In this document: positions 1-11,137 of the stretch, one piece after another
How positions within the stretch are numbered: position 1 is the first letter of the stretch
How the letters are laid out: each line of letters opens with the position of its first letter
Assembly: GCF_000299875.1 (NCBI RefSeq)
Contig: NZ_AMRK01000002.1
Coordinates: 62,001 to 126,000, forward strand
Source: Celeribacter baekdonensis B30
GTDB taxonomy: Bacteria > Pseudomonadota > Alphaproteobacteria > Rhodobacterales > Rhodobacteraceae
Direction of reading: 5' to 3'
DNA: 64,000 nt
Notes under the pieces: model-generated
The model's database searches: none
What the model saw: the letters and a program-made list of their open reading frames with translations, nothing else
What the model was told of the DNA's origin: nothing
Made by a program: the position numbers and the translations under genes

Positions 1-624
1 GCCGGCGTGGTGGGTCTCAGCCAAATCACCCAAGGGGCGCTTGTCACCTCAGGGCAAGCCAGCCCGCTCACCGTGATCCGCGCGCTCGATCCGGTCTATG
101 TCGATGTCACCCAGGCGGCGGCAGACATGCTGCGCTGGCAGCGCGCCGGAAGCGATGCGGTCTTTGCCGGCAACATCGGCCAAACGGTCGAGCTGCGGCT
201 GACCGATGGCAGCACCTATGAGCAAAAAGGCGAATTGTCCGCCGCAGAGCCCCATGTCGATGAACAAACCGGCTCGATCCTGTTGCGCCTGTCCTTCCCG
301 AACCCGGATCATTTCCTGCTGCCCGGCATGTATGTTCAGGTCGAGATGCCGCAAGGTCTGATCAAGGGCGCGATCCTGGTGCCGCAAGAGGCGGTGACAC
401 GGGATCGGCGCGGTCGCCCGATGGTCTTTGTCGTCACGCCCGAACATGTCGTCGAACAGCGCACGCTGACGGTGCAAAGCGATCAAGGCGCGAATTGGGT
501 GGTGACCGAGGGTGTCGCCTCTGGTGAGATGGTGATCGTGGCCGGACTGCAAAAAGTCTCCCCCGGTATGACCGTCGCCCCGCAACCGCAAGAGGCCGTC
601 CCCGCCTCCAGCGACAGCAACTGA
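1..624 (+). CDS. acrA: RND efflux periplasmic adaptor (membrane-fusion protein), 5'-truncated
   Basis: Periplasmic adaptor of a tripartite RND multidrug efflux pump; it links the inner-membrane pump to an outer-membrane channel. The window opens inside the gene: the frame is open from base 1 and about 207 C-terminal residues are visible, against roughly 370-400 for a full family member, so the signal peptide, lipobox and hairpin domain are missing. What remains matches the C-terminal half of AcrA/MexA: 'TQGALVTSGQASPLTVI' followed by 'LDPVYVDVTQ', the beta-barrel stretch ending 'LLPGMYVQVEMP', and a membrane-proximal domain with 'GLQKVSPGMTV'. The pump gene follows 22 bp downstream on the same strand, so the two are almost certainly one operon. 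The acrA symbol is a family-level name; the substrates are unknown. Confidence 0.9.
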   Translation, partial: AGVVGLSQITQGALVTSGQASPLTVIRALDPVYVDVTQAAADMLRWQRAGSDAVFAGNIGQTVELRLTDGSTYEQKGELSAAEPHVDEQTGSILLRLSFPNPDHFLLPGMYVQVEMPQGLIKGAILVPQEAVTRDRRGRPMVFVVTPEHVVEQRTLTVQSDQGANWVVTEGVASGEMVIVAGLQKVSPGMTVAPQPQEAVPASSDSN

Positions 625-646
625 GCAAAGCCCGGAAGGACCCCTC

Positions 647-3600
647 ATGGCCCGTTTTTTCATTGACCGCCCGGTATTTGCCTGGGTTATTTCGATCCTG
701 ATCATGGGCATTGGTGCGCTGTCGATCGTCACCCTGCCCATTGCCCAATACCCGCAAATCGCACCGCCCTCGGTCTCGATCCACGCCACCTATCCGGGGG
801 CATCGGCCGAAACCGTGGCCAACACCGTCACCCAAGTCATCGAACAACAGATGACCGGGTTGGACGGAATGCGATATATGTCATCAAGTTCGACCTCATC
901 GGGGTCGGCCTCGATCACCATGACCTTTGAAACCGGGATTGACCCGGACATCGCGCAGGTTCAGGTGCAAAACAAATTGGCCCAGGCCACGGCGCTTTTG
1001 CCCGAAGCGGTGCAGCGCCAAGGCGTGACCGTTCAAAAATCCTCGGCGGGTTTCTTGATGGTGATCGGTCTGATTTCCGAAGATGGCCAGTTGGATCAGG
1101 CTGATCTTGCCGATTATCTCAACACCAATCTTGTCGACGCGTTCAGCCGCATCGAAGGTGTCGGCGGCACCCAGATTTTTGGGGCGCAATATGCCATGCG
1201 AATCTGGCTCGATCCGTCCAAACTGGCCGCTTTTGACATGACGCCCTCCGATGTCGTCAGCGCGATCTCTTCGCAAAACGCCCAGATTTCGGCGGGGGCC
1301 TTTGGCAGTCTGCCCTCCCCCGAGGGTCAGGCCCTGAACGCCACCATCACGGCGCAATCGCTTTTGAAAACGCCGGAAGATTTCCGCAATATCATCCTGC
1401 GCTCCGAAGGCGACGGTGGCATTGTGTTGTTGCAAGACGTGGCCCGTGTCGAAGTCGGTGCGGAAAACTACTCCACGATTGCCCAATACAATGGCAACCC
1501 CGCCTCCGGCATGGCGATCCAGCTTGCCCCCGGTGCCAATGCGCTCGACACGTCGAAATTGGTGCGTGAAAAAATTAGCGAATATGCACAGTATTTCCCC
1601 GAAGGCGTGAGCTACGTCATCCCCTATGACACGACGCCCTTTGTCGAAATCTCGATCCACGAAGTCCAGAAAACCCTGATGGAAGCCATCGTTTTGGTGT
1701 TCTTCGTCATGCTGTTGTTCTTGCAAAACCTGCGCGCCACGTTGATCCCGACCTTGGCTGTGCCTGTCGTTTTGCTCGGGACTTTCGCGATCTTGTCGAT
1801 GTTTGGTTATTCGATCAACGTGCTGACCATGTTGGCGATGGTTCTGGCCATCGGTCTTTTGGTCGATGACGCCATCGTGGTGGTCGAAAACGTCGAACGG
1901 ATCATGGAAGAAGAGGGCCTCAGCCCACGCGAGGCCACGCGCAAATCCATGGATCAGATCACCGGCGCGCTGATCGGCGTCGCCTTGGTGCTCTCTGCCG
2001 TGTTCATTCCGATGGCGTTTTTCGGTGGCTCCACCGGGGTGATTTACCGCCAGTTCTCGATCACCATCGTCTCGGCCATGTTGCTGTCTGTCGTTGTGGC
2101 TTTGACCCTGACGCCTGCGCTTTGCGCCACCTTGTTGCGTGGCAAAGACGCCCATCACACCAAACGCGGCCCCTTTGGCCTGTTCAACCGGATGTTTGAT
2201 AAAATCACCGGCGGCTATGGTGCAACCGTAGGCTATACGGTGCGGCGTCCACTGCGGATGTTGATGATTTATGCCGTCATGGGCGGCGGCATTGTGTGGT
2301 TGTTCCTGCAAACCCCCACCGGCTTTTTGCCCGATGAGGATCAGGGCATCATGTTGGCGCTGGTGCAAGGTCCGGCGGGGTCCACCGCCGAAAACACCGC
2401 CAAAGCCAATATGCAAATTCAGGAGTATTTCCTCAACGCCGAAAAAGAGGCCGTGGATTCGATCTTTACCATTGTCGGCTTCTCCTTTGCCGGTGCCGGA
2501 CAAAACAACGGCTTGGCCTTTGTGCGCCTGAAAGATTGGGAAGACCGTCCAAGCCCGGCGCAATCGGTTCAGGCCATCGCAGGCCGTGCCTATGGCGCCT
2601 TCATGGGCATCCAGGAAGCCATGGCTTTCCCGATTGTGCCACCTGCGGTCACCGAACTTGGCAACGTTTCGGGTTTTGACTTTTACCTGCAGGCCCCCGG
2701 CGGCCAGACCCATGAACAACTCCTGGAAGCCCGCAACATGTTGCTGGGCATGGCGGCGCAAAGCCCGCTGATCGCCTCGGCGCGCCCCTCGGGCCTTGAG
2801 GACGCGACCCAGTTCAAATTGGACATCGACTGGCGCGCTGCGGGCGCGATGGGCGTATCTCCCACCAATGTCGGCAACACGCTTTCGATTGCCATGGCCG
2901 GGACCTACGTCAACGATTTCGATGACAATGGCAAAACCAAACGCGTCTATGTCCAAGGCGAAGCCGATGCCCGCGCCACCCCGACCGATTTGCAAAAATG
3001 GCGGGTCCGCAACAGCACCGGCGATCTTGTGGCCTTTTCCAACTTCGCCTCTGAACGTTGGGTCTATGGTCCGCAGGGTCTGAACCGCTACAACGGCATC
3101 CCCGCGATGCAGATCCAGGGCTCCCCCGCCCCCGGTGTCTCCACCGGCGAAGCCATGGCGGAAATCGAGCGTCTGGTCGGCAACCTGCCGCCGGGATTTG
3201 CCGTGGCCTGGACCGGTCTGTCGCTGGAAGAACGCGACTCCGGCTCGCAAGCGCCGATGCTCTATGCGCTCTCTTTGGCCGCGATCTTCTTTTGTCTTGC
3301 GGCGCTTTATGAAAGCTGGGCGATCCCGTTCTCGGTCATGTTGGCCCTGCCTGTCGGTATCTTGGGCACGCTGTCCACGGCCTACCTGTTCAACTTCCAA
3401 AACGGCGTGTTCTTTCAGGTCGGCATGTTGACCGTGATCGGTCTGACCGGGAAAAACGCCATTTTGATCGTGGAATTCGCCCGCGAACAATATGACGCCG
3501 GGGCCAATGTGATCGACGCGGTGCTGACCGCCGCGCGCCAGCGTTTCCGCCCGATCATCATGACCTCGCTGGCCTTCTCCTTGGGGGTTGTGCCACTTGT

Positions 3601-3754
3601 CCTGTCCTCGGGCGCAGGCTCCGGTGGCCGCCGCGCGGTTGGCTCCGCGGTTCTGGGCGGGACGATCTCCGGCACAGTGTTTGGTATCATCTTCGTGCCG
3701 CTGTTCTTCGTGCTGGTGATGAAACTCTTTGGCCGTAAAAAACCCGCCGCCTAA
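647..3754 (+). CDS. acrB: RND multidrug efflux transporter, inner-membrane pump (HAE1/AcrB family)
   Basis: Proton-driven inner-membrane component of a tripartite drug efflux system. It has 1035 residues, the normal AcrB/MexB length. The N-terminus 'MARFFIDRPVFAWVISI' is the classic first transmembrane helix. The proton-relay aspartate pair is present in 'GLLVDDAIVVVENVER' (about residues 405-420), and the relay lysine lies in 'LTGKNAILIVEFA' in the C-terminal half. 'GASAETVANTVTQVIEQQM' matches the porter-domain start. The ATG at 647 follows 'CCCGGAAGGACCCCTC', which contains an AGGA ribosome-binding site. The gene is directly downstream of its adaptor and ends before a strong terminator. 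No outer-membrane channel gene follows in this window, and any TetR-type regulator would have to lie upstream of it. Substrate range cannot be told from sequence. Confidence 0.95.
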   Translation: MARFFIDRPVFAWVISILIMGIGALSIVTLPIAQYPQIAPPSVSIHATYPGASAETVANTVTQVIEQQMTGLDGMRYMSSSSTSSGSASITMTFETGIDPDIAQVQVQNKLAQATALLPEAVQRQGVTVQKSSAGFLMVIGLISEDGQLDQADLADYLNTNLVDAFSRIEGVGGTQIFGAQYAMRIWLDPSKLAAFDMTPSDVVSAISSQNAQISAGAFGSLPSPEGQALNATITAQSLLKTPEDFRNIILRSEGDGGIVLLQDVARVEVGAENYSTIAQYNGNPASGMAIQLAPGANALDTSKLVREKISEYAQYFPEGVSYVIPYDTTPFVEISIHEVQKTLMEAIVLVFFVMLLFLQNLRATLIPTLAVPVVLLGTFAILSMFGYSINVLTMLAMVLAIGLLVDDAIVVVENVERIMEEEGLSPREATRKSMDQITGALIGVALVLSAVFIPMAFFGGSTGVIYRQFSITIVSAMLLSVVVALTLTPALCATLLRGKDAHHTKRGPFGLFNRMFDKITGGYGATVGYTVRRPLRMLMIYAVMGGGIVWLFLQTPTGFLPDEDQGIMLALVQGPAGSTAENTAKANMQIQEYFLNAEKEAVDSIFTIVGFSFAGAGQNNGLAFVRLKDWEDRPSPAQSVQAIAGRAYGAFMGIQEAMAFPIVPPAVTELGNVSGFDFYLQAPGGQTHEQLLEARNMLLGMAAQSPLIASARPSGLEDATQFKLDIDWRAAGAMGVSPTNVGNTLSIAMAGTYVNDFDDNGKTKRVYVQGEADARATPTDLQKWRVRNSTGDLVAFSNFASERWVYGPQGLNRYNGIPAMQIQGSPAPGVSTGEAMAEIERLVGNLPPGFAVAWTGLSLEERDSGSQAPMLYALSLAAIFFCLAALYESWAIPFSVMLALPVGILGTLSTAYLFNFQNGVFFQVGMLTVIGLTGKNAILIVEFAREQYDAGANVIDAVLTAARQRFRPIIMTSLAFSLGVVPLVLSSGAGSGGRRAVGSAVLGGTISGTVFGIIFVPLFFVLVMKLFGRKKPAA

Positions 3755-3777
3755 GGCTCAGGCGACACACAGATATG

Positions 3778-3808
3778 AAAACGGCCGGGCTTAAACCCCG
3801 GCCGTTTT
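3778..3808 (+). terminator. Rho-independent terminator after acrB
   Basis: Arms AAAACGGCCGGG (3778-3789) and CCCGGCCGTTTT (3797-3808) form a 12-bp perfect stem with a 7-nt loop, 23 bp after the acrB stop. The A and T runs at both ends would let it act in both directions, so it may also end the minus-strand gene at 3835-4053. Confidence 0.9.
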
Positions 3809-3834
3809 GGTTCTCTAGGTGGACTCACGCCCCC

Positions 3835-4053
3835 CTACATCCCCTTCACCACCATCTCCCTCACCTTCACCGCCTTCTCAAAATGATCCAACTGGTGGGT
3901 TTTAATCCACCATTCTGCCGCCTCCATCAGCGTCTCGGGGTCGTCGTTTCTATTGGCGAAAAACGCATAAAACGACAGGCCGACCCCCTCGCCTTTTTGG
4001 GTAATTTTGGCGTCACATGTGGCGATGATTTTGGCGCGAAGTGTTTGTCGCAT
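3835..4053 (-). CDS. Small conserved protein, DUF6500-like
   Basis: A 72-residue cytoplasmic protein with no signal peptide or membrane segment. The segments 'GEGVGLSFYAFFANRNDDPE' and 'AAEWWIKTHQLDHFEKAV' look like a conserved small-protein family that I associate with DUF6500; that assignment is from memory. Function unknown. The ATG at 4053 is chosen because AAAGGG lies about 7 nt upstream. Longer readings (ATG at 4068 or a start at 4110) would place the N-terminus inside the hairpin that ends pgm, which makes them unlikely. The gene is a single-gene unit between the acrB terminator and the pgm terminator, so it is probably transcribed on its own or by readthrough of the glycogen operon. 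Confidence 0.7.
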   Translation of the reverse strand: MRQTLRAKIIATCDAKITQKGEGVGLSFYAFFANRNDDPETLMEAAEWWIKTHQLDHFEKAVKVREMVVKGM

Positions 4054-4071
4054 TCTCTGCCCTTTCATATG

Positions 4072-4098
4072 AAAACGGCCGGGAACGCGCCCCGGCCG
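4072..4098 (-). terminator. Terminator ending the glycogen operon (after pgm)
   Basis: On the minus strand CGGCCGGG (4098-4091) and CCCGGCCG (4083-4076) form a stem with a short loop, followed by TTTTC. It lies 25 bp after the pgm stop. The stem and its A/T flank are nearly identical to the acrB terminator about 300 bp away. Confidence 0.8.
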
Positions 4099-4122
4099 TG
4101 TATTGCGCAACTCTTGCGCGGT

Positions 4123-5766
<1,644 letters not shown>

Positions 5767-7623
5767 CTATCGGTCGTGTGTGCGCATGATCTCGGCCACG
5801 CGCACGATGTCACTGTTCATGGTGAGGGTATCAGAAGTTTCGGGCAAACGAATGCGCCAATTTGGATATTCGGTGGTGGTTCCGGGTAGATTTTGCTGGT
5901 CCACCATGTCGAGCATGATTTCGGCCTGAACCGCGACCAATCGCGAAGGGGTGCGCGCCAAAAAGTCGTGCAACGTGTCTTGTTCCGCATCCGGCAACAG
6001 CCGATCCATCGCCGCCACTTCGCGCGCCCGATGGTCCAATTCATGCGTGGTCTGCTCTGCGTCCAGCCCGCCTGCGGTTTGCCGCGCCGTCACATCTGCC
6101 CCCTGACGCCAGCCCTGCCATGTTGGCAAATCATGGGTCGAAAACGACGCAATTGCCGCCTCGTCATAGCGGTCTGCCGATTTGAATTCGGGGTCCTGCC
6201 AATTGTCACGCTCAAACACCATCACCCGACAGCCCAACACCCCAGACCCGGCCAAAGCCGCGTGCAGGCCGTCAGGGATCAGGCCCAAATCTTCGCCGAC
6301 GATGATGCCGCCTGTGCGCGCAGCTTCAATGCGGGCCACGGCCAACATCGCATCGCGTGGCATTTGTACATAGGCACCGGGGGCTTGTTCCGGCACCCAA
6401 AACGTGCGCTCAAACCCAAGGATATGATCAATCCGCATCGCCCCCGCAAAACGCAGTTGCCGGGCAAAGGTGTCGCGCAGAGCGCCATAAGAATTTTTAC
6501 GCAAATTCAGGGGATTAAACGGAGCAAGGCCCCAGTTTTGCCCCTCCGCCGAAAACGCATCGGGCGGGGCGCCCAGCGAGGCACCATAGGCGAAACTGTC
6601 GCGATCCTCCCATGTTTCCGCGCCATGCGGATGGGTGCCCACGGCCAAATCGAGGTACAGCCCATGCGCCATCCCGACGGCTTTGGCCTGTGCCTGCGCT
6701 TCGGACAAATCGGTATCCGCACGCCATTGCAGCCACGCGTGAAACAGAATTTCGTCGCGTAAATCGCGGCGTGCGGCCTGTGCGGCAGCGCTATTTGGAC
6801 ATTGCAAATCCGGAGGCCAATCGCACCAAAACGGGCCATGGATGGCGGAGAGCGCCTGATGCAAGGCAAAGGTTTCGAGCGACGTGCCCTCTTGCGCCAG
6901 ATAGGCCAGAAATTCGGGCGATGTCGGGTGGGCTTCAAAGGCCTGACGCAACGCGGTCATCCGCGCGGGCGTGTCGGTTTGGTAGTCGATCAACGCCCCC
7001 GGCACGCCGGTCTCGGTCGCCAGATGCAAAACATTCAACCGGCGGCGATGCGACGGCGAATAGGGGCTGAACATATTTGGCACGGTCGGAAATCCGGCAT
7101 GAACCGGATTGATGCCCAAAAACGCCGCCCCATGCGGCCCAAGCCCGCGCACCAGCGTGCTGAGGTCCTCATAGGTGCCGATGCCACGTTCGGACAGGCC
7201 ATAAAGCGGCGCGATCAGCCCCCAACAGCGCTCCGGCAACGGAATGGTGGCAGGGGCGGCCAAAAGCGTGATGCGGATCGGCCCGGCAATCAGATGATGG
7301 ATGCCCATCGGCAACTCCGGCAGGCTGTCCCCGCCCCGGCCCTCGCATGTCTGGCCATCTTCATAGGTCAACACCCACGCGCTGTCGCCAATATCGACCC
7401 AAGGCGCAGTGCCCGCCTCACAGACCACGTCCCACGGCAGGCCCGCATCCCAACCCGCCTCAAGATGCGCGCGCGCGGCCTCCTCAGTTTCGGCCTCAAA
7501 CCCGAGCGCGCGCATCAGCGCCACGGCGGTCTCCACCGAGGTTTCGCGCAAAACCCCCAGTTGATCATAAAACTGGCGGTGAATGCCAATCTGTGCCGCG
7601 AGTTCAAGCCGCAGATCGCTCAT
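5767..7623 (-). CDS. malQ: 4-alpha-glucanotransferase (amylomaltase, GH77)
   Basis: Disproportionates short alpha-1,4-glucans, recycling the maltooligosaccharides left by phosphorylase and debranching enzyme. It has 618 residues. GH77 landmarks are 'MRIDHILGFERTFWVPE' with the catalytic Asp, 'IIVGEDLGLIPDGL' with the acid/base Glu, and 'ASFSTHDLPTWQGW' with the transition-state Asp. The N-terminal about 120 residues before 'CWGLIAPLYGL' form the poorly conserved extension seen in bacterial MalQ. The ATG at 7623 overlaps the glgX stop by one base (TGATG), a translational-coupling arrangement. A TTG one codon upstream is possible but less likely. It is the sixth gene of the glycogen operon. Confidence 0.92.
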   Translation of the reverse strand: MSDLRLELAAQIGIHRQFYDQLGVLRETSVETAVALMRALGFEAETEEAARAHLEAGWDAGLPWDVVCEAGTAPWVDIGDSAWVLTYEDGQTCEGRGGDSLPELPMGIHHLIAGPIRITLLAAPATIPLPERCWGLIAPLYGLSERGIGTYEDLSTLVRGLGPHGAAFLGINPVHAGFPTVPNMFSPYSPSHRRRLNVLHLATETGVPGALIDYQTDTPARMTALRQAFEAHPTSPEFLAYLAQEGTSLETFALHQALSAIHGPFWCDWPPDLQCPNSAAAQAARRDLRDEILFHAWLQWRADTDLSEAQAQAKAVGMAHGLYLDLAVGTHPHGAETWEDRDSFAYGASLGAPPDAFSAEGQNWGLAPFNPLNLRKNSYGALRDTFARQLRFAGAMRIDHILGFERTFWVPEQAPGAYVQMPRDAMLAVARIEAARTGGIIVGEDLGLIPDGLHAALAGSGVLGCRVMVFERDNWQDPEFKSADRYDEAAIASFSTHDLPTWQGWRQGADVTARQTAGGLDAEQTTHELDHRAREVAAMDRLLPDAEQDTLHDFLARTPSRLVAVQAEIMLDMVDQQNLPGTTTEYPNWRIRLPETSDTLTMNSDIVRVAEIMRTHDR

Positions 7624-9707
7624 CAAAAAGCCTCCAGTTCAAGCGCCAAAGTGGTTTCGCGCCCGGCAATAATGATGGATCCGTCGATCACTTCGCCATC
7701 AATGTCCGGGTGGCCCGTGTCGATCCAAAGCCGCCAGCGCCGCCCCGGCATACAGGCCGGAAGATGCACGCTCACCGCCTCGCCCCGGTTGAAAATCAGG
7801 AACAGAGCCTCTTCGCGTTGGGCATAAAGCGGTGTGCCGGAGGCAATGCGCATTTCGGCACAGAGCGTTTTCAACTCCGGTGCTGTCCAATCCTGGTCCC
7901 GCATCAAAACCCCGTCAGGTCGCCACCAAAACAGATCTTCGATCCCATCCATCAACCGTTCGCGCGAATGCAAAAACCGTTTCTGACGCAAAATCGGGTG
8001 GTCGCGGCGAAAGGCGATCAGGCGTTTGGTAAACTCCAAAAACTCCGGGTCCACCGCGTTCCAGTCAATCCAACCGATCTCATTGTCCTGACAATAGGCA
8101 TTGTTGTTGCCCTGCTGGCTATTGCCCAGCTCATCCCCCGCCAAAAGCATTGGCGTGCCTTGGGAAAACAACAGCGTGGCCAAAAGGTTACGCCGCCGTT
8201 GCGCGCGAGCCGCGTTGATTTTGACATCCTCGGTCGGCCCGGCCACGCCCATATTGTCGGAGGCGTTGTCATTATGGCCATCGCGGTTGTCCTCGCCATT
8301 GGCCTCATTGTGTTTGCCGGTATAGCTGACCACATCCATCAAGGTGAACCCGTCGTGCGCCGTGACAAAATTGACCGACGAGGTGGCCGGACGGCCCGAA
8401 TGATCGAATTGTAACGCCGATCCGGTCAAGCGATCGGCCAGGACCGGCACATGGCCCGCATCGCCGCGCCAAAACCGGCGAATACCATCGCGAAACTTGT
8501 CGTTCCATTCCAAAAACGGCGGAGGAAACCCACCCACGCGGTAACCGCCGGGGCCAATGTCCCATGGTTCCGCGATAAGTTTGACCTTGGTCAGAACCGG
8601 GTCCTGCCGGATCGCATCAAAAAAAGACGCACCGCGGTCAAACCCCGTGGGCGTGCGGCCCAACGTGGTGCACAGATCAAAGCGGAAACCATCGACATGC
8701 ATCACCTCGACCCAATAGCGCAAGCTGTCCAAGACCATGCGCAGCACCATCGGGTGATCAATATTGAGCGTGTTTCCGGTGCCCGTGTCATTGATGTAAT
8801 AACGCGGATTGTCGGTGAGGCGGTAATAGCTTTTGTTGTCGAGACCTCGAAACGACAGCGTCGGCCCCTGTTCATTGCCCTCGCCGGTGTGGTTGTACAC
8901 CACATCCATGATCACCTCGATGCCCGCCGAATGCAGCCGCGCGACCATATGCTGGAACTCAGCGATCTGGTGATAGGCGAGGTAGCGCGGATCGGGGGCA
9001 AAGAAACTGAGCGTCTGATAGCCCCAGTAATTCACCAAGCCCCTTTCAATCAGAAACCGATCGTTGAGAAAGGCCTGAGCGGGCATAAGCTCGATCGCGG
9101 TGATGCCCAGATTCACGAGGTGATCCAAAATCGCATCGGACGCGAGCCCCAAGAATTTGCCCTTGTGCAACACATCCGGGTGCAGCTCGGTCAGGCCTTT
9201 GACATGGGCCTCATAGATCACCGTTTGCGAGGTGCGCCGATGCGGCGGTTGATCTTTGCCCCAGGCGAAAAGCACATCTTCGACGACGGAGCGCGGCATG
9301 TATTTGGCGCTGTCGCGGGTGTCAAAAGACAGATCGGCGGCCTCGTGCCCGACCTCATAGCCCATCAAGGCGTCATGCCAGTCAGGATGTTTGGTCACGC
9401 GTTTGGCGTAGGGGTCCATCAAGAGTTTGTTGTAATTGAACCGATGACCCTGGTCCGGCGCATAGGGTCCATCGGCGCGCAGGCCATACAGTTGCCCCGG
9501 ACGCAACTCCGGCACAAACCCGTGCCAGACATCGCCGTCACGTTCCGGCAGATCAATCCTCTGGGTCTCGGTCTGACCGTCGTCCGAGAACAAACACAGG
9601 GTGATCCGGCGGGCGTGTTGGGAAAAAACCGCGAAATTGACACCTTCGCCATCCACTGTGGCCCCCAGCGGCGCGGCATGGCCGCCCAGGATCGAATATT
9701 GCCTCAT
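7623..9707 (-). CDS. glgX: Glycogen debranching enzyme (GH13 isoamylase type)
   Basis: Hydrolyses alpha-1,6 branches of phosphorylase-limit glycogen. It has 694 residues. An N-terminal CBM48-like domain starts 'GGHAAPLGATVDGEGVNFAVFS'-type sequence (about residues 8-30). The GH13 barrel carries 'MDVVYNHTGEGNEQGP', the nucleophile Asp in 'VDGFRFDLCTTLGR', the acid/base Glu in 'LIAEPWDIGPGGY', and the third acidic residue in 'NFVTAHDGFTLMD'. The insert 'NGEDNRDGHNDNASDNMG' is typical of GlgX rather than of other isoamylases. The ATG overlaps the glgA stop by 4 nt (ATGA). It lies between glgA and malQ in the operon. Confidence 0.95.
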   Translation of the reverse strand: MRQYSILGGHAAPLGATVDGEGVNFAVFSQHARRITLCLFSDDGQTETQRIDLPERDGDVWHGFVPELRPGQLYGLRADGPYAPDQGHRFNYNKLLMDPYAKRVTKHPDWHDALMGYEVGHEAADLSFDTRDSAKYMPRSVVEDVLFAWGKDQPPHRRTSQTVIYEAHVKGLTELHPDVLHKGKFLGLASDAILDHLVNLGITAIELMPAQAFLNDRFLIERGLVNYWGYQTLSFFAPDPRYLAYHQIAEFQHMVARLHSAGIEVIMDVVYNHTGEGNEQGPTLSFRGLDNKSYYRLTDNPRYYINDTGTGNTLNIDHPMVLRMVLDSLRYWVEVMHVDGFRFDLCTTLGRTPTGFDRGASFFDAIRQDPVLTKVKLIAEPWDIGPGGYRVGGFPPPFLEWNDKFRDGIRRFWRGDAGHVPVLADRLTGSALQFDHSGRPATSSVNFVTAHDGFTLMDVVSYTGKHNEANGEDNRDGHNDNASDNMGVAGPTEDVKINAARAQRRRNLLATLLFSQGTPMLLAGDELGNSQQGNNNAYCQDNEIGWIDWNAVDPEFLEFTKRLIAFRRDHPILRQKRFLHSRERLMDGIEDLFWWRPDGVLMRDQDWTAPELKTLCAEMRIASGTPLYAQREEALFLIFNRGEAVSVHLPACMPGRRWRLWIDTGHPDIDGEVIDGSIIIAGRETTLALELEAF

Positions 9708-11137
9708 TTAGGGTGCGCAGCTCCTGTCATCGTCTCAAAAAGATCGGCATAGGTTCCTGCAGAGCTGTCCCACCCCACAGGCTGCGCCATGGCATTGTCC
9801 ATCATTTTGGTCCAGACATCGGGCTTGCGGTAGAGCGCACAGAGGCGGTTGAGCGCCTGCGTCAGCGCCAAGGCCGTCACCGGGTGAAATTGGATGCCCG
9901 TGGCCACGCCTTGCGCCAAGGCGGCGGCATTGGCGTTGATCACCGTATCGGCCAAACCGCCCGTCAGCGAGACCAACGGCAAGGTGCCAAAGCGCAGCCC
10001 GTACATTTGCGTCAAGCCGCAGGGCTCAAAGCGCGACGGCACCAAAATCGCGTCCCCGCCTTCGATCAGACGGCGGGCGAAAGCTTCGTCATAGCCGATC
10101 CGCACCGCAACGCCCGCATGGCGCAAGGCGGCATCACGAAACGCGGATTCAAACGCACTGTCGCCCGAACCCAAAAGCGCCAATTGCCCGCCCTGCTCCA
10201 ACAGGGTCGGCAGCGCTTCGAGCAAAAGATCAAAGCCCTTTTGTCCGGTCAACCGTGAGATCACCACGCACAGCGGCCCCTCACTGGCCGGACCGGAATT
10301 CGGCAGGCCAAGCTCGTCGCGCAGCGCCGTTTTGAATTTGGCTTTGCCTTTCGGGGTTTTGTAACTTGGCGACCAGACCTCTTCGTCGATGCCATTGAGA
10401 ATGCCGACAAAATCCGATCCGCGTGCGGCCAAAACGCCCTCCATCCCCATGCCGTATTCGCCCGTCATCAATTCGGCGGCGTAGGTGGGCGAGACGGTGG
10501 AGACCTTGGTCGCGCCGATGATCCCGGCTTTGAGCGCCGAAATCTGACCCCAATATTCATAGCCGCCTGGGCTAAATCCGGGGCGCGGCAGGCCCAGTGT
10601 GTCGATCAGATCGGCCGAACAACAGCCCTGAAAGGCAATGTTGTGGATGGTCATCAGGGTCTTGACCCGCTCCGCCGCCCCCAATTCGCGCAGGTACACC
10701 GGGGTCAATCCGGCCTGCCAATCATGCAGATGCAACACCTCTGGCGTCCAGCTTTCGATCCCATGGGCGGCAATCATCGCCGCCGCCAGCGAGAGCGCGG
10801 CAAAGCGTTGCGGGTTGTCGGCCCAATCATAGCCGCCGGGCCCGGTGTAAAGCGATCCGTCACGGTCATAGAGATGCGGCGCGTCCAGGATATAAAGCAC
10901 GGTGTCGCCCAAGTGCCCGCGTCGAATTTGGGCCGAACCGCCGAAGAAATCATGGATGTCAAACACCGGCGCAGCGTCCGGTTGGGCCGCCAAAACCGCG
11001 CGGTAGCCCGGCAAAAGCGTGCGCATGTCTACGCCATGCGCCGCCAATGCACCAGGCAAAGCCCCGGCCACATCGGCCAATCCCCCGGTTTTCACCAAAG
11101 GCACACATTCGGACGTGACCGACAGAACCCGTGTCAT
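9704..11137 (-). CDS. glgA: Glycogen synthase (ADP-glucose, GT5)
   Basis: Transfers glucose from ADP-glucose to the non-reducing end of the growing alpha-1,4-glucan. It has 477 residues, the standard bacterial length. The ADP-glucose-binding '[13 protein letters not shown]' begins at residue 16. '[10 protein letters not shown]' and the C-terminal GT-B motif '[20 protein letters not shown]' are present, the latter with the catalytic Glu. The frame is open 24 codons further upstream, but the ATG at 11137 is chosen because family alignment begins there and because it overlaps the glgC stop by 4 nt (ATGA). It is the fourth gene of the operon and is coupled on both sides. Confidence 0.96.
   Translation of the reverse strand: MTRVLSVTSECVPLVKTGGLADVAGALPGALAAHGVDMRTLLPGYRAVLAAQPDAAPVFDIHDFFGGSAQIRRGHLGDTVLYILDAPHLYDRDGSLYTGPGGYDWADNPQRFAALSLAAAMIAAHGIESWTPEVLHLHDWQAGLTPVYLRELGAAERVKTLMTIHNIAFQGCCSADLIDTLGLPRPGFSPGGYEYWGQISALKAGIIGATKVSTVSPTYAAELMTGEYGMGMEGVLAARGSDFVGILNGIDEEVWSPSYKTPKGKAKFKTALRDELGLPNSGPASEGPLCVVISRLTGQKGFDLLLEALPTLLEQGGQLALLGSGDSAFESAFRDAALRHAGVAVRIGYDEAFARRLIEGGDAILVPSRFEPCGLTQMYGLRFGTLPLVSLTGGLADTVINANAAALAQGVATGIQFHPVTALALTQALNRLCALYRKPDVWTKMMDNAMAQPVGWDSSAGTYADLFETMTGAAHPK

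Noticed and set aside
896-3490. An 864-codon open frame on the minus strand opposite acrB
   Set aside because: It is exactly antisense to a fully recognisable RND pump. Its translation is low-complexity and rich in His, Gln, Arg and Gly with no family match, as expected for antisense of a high-GC gene.
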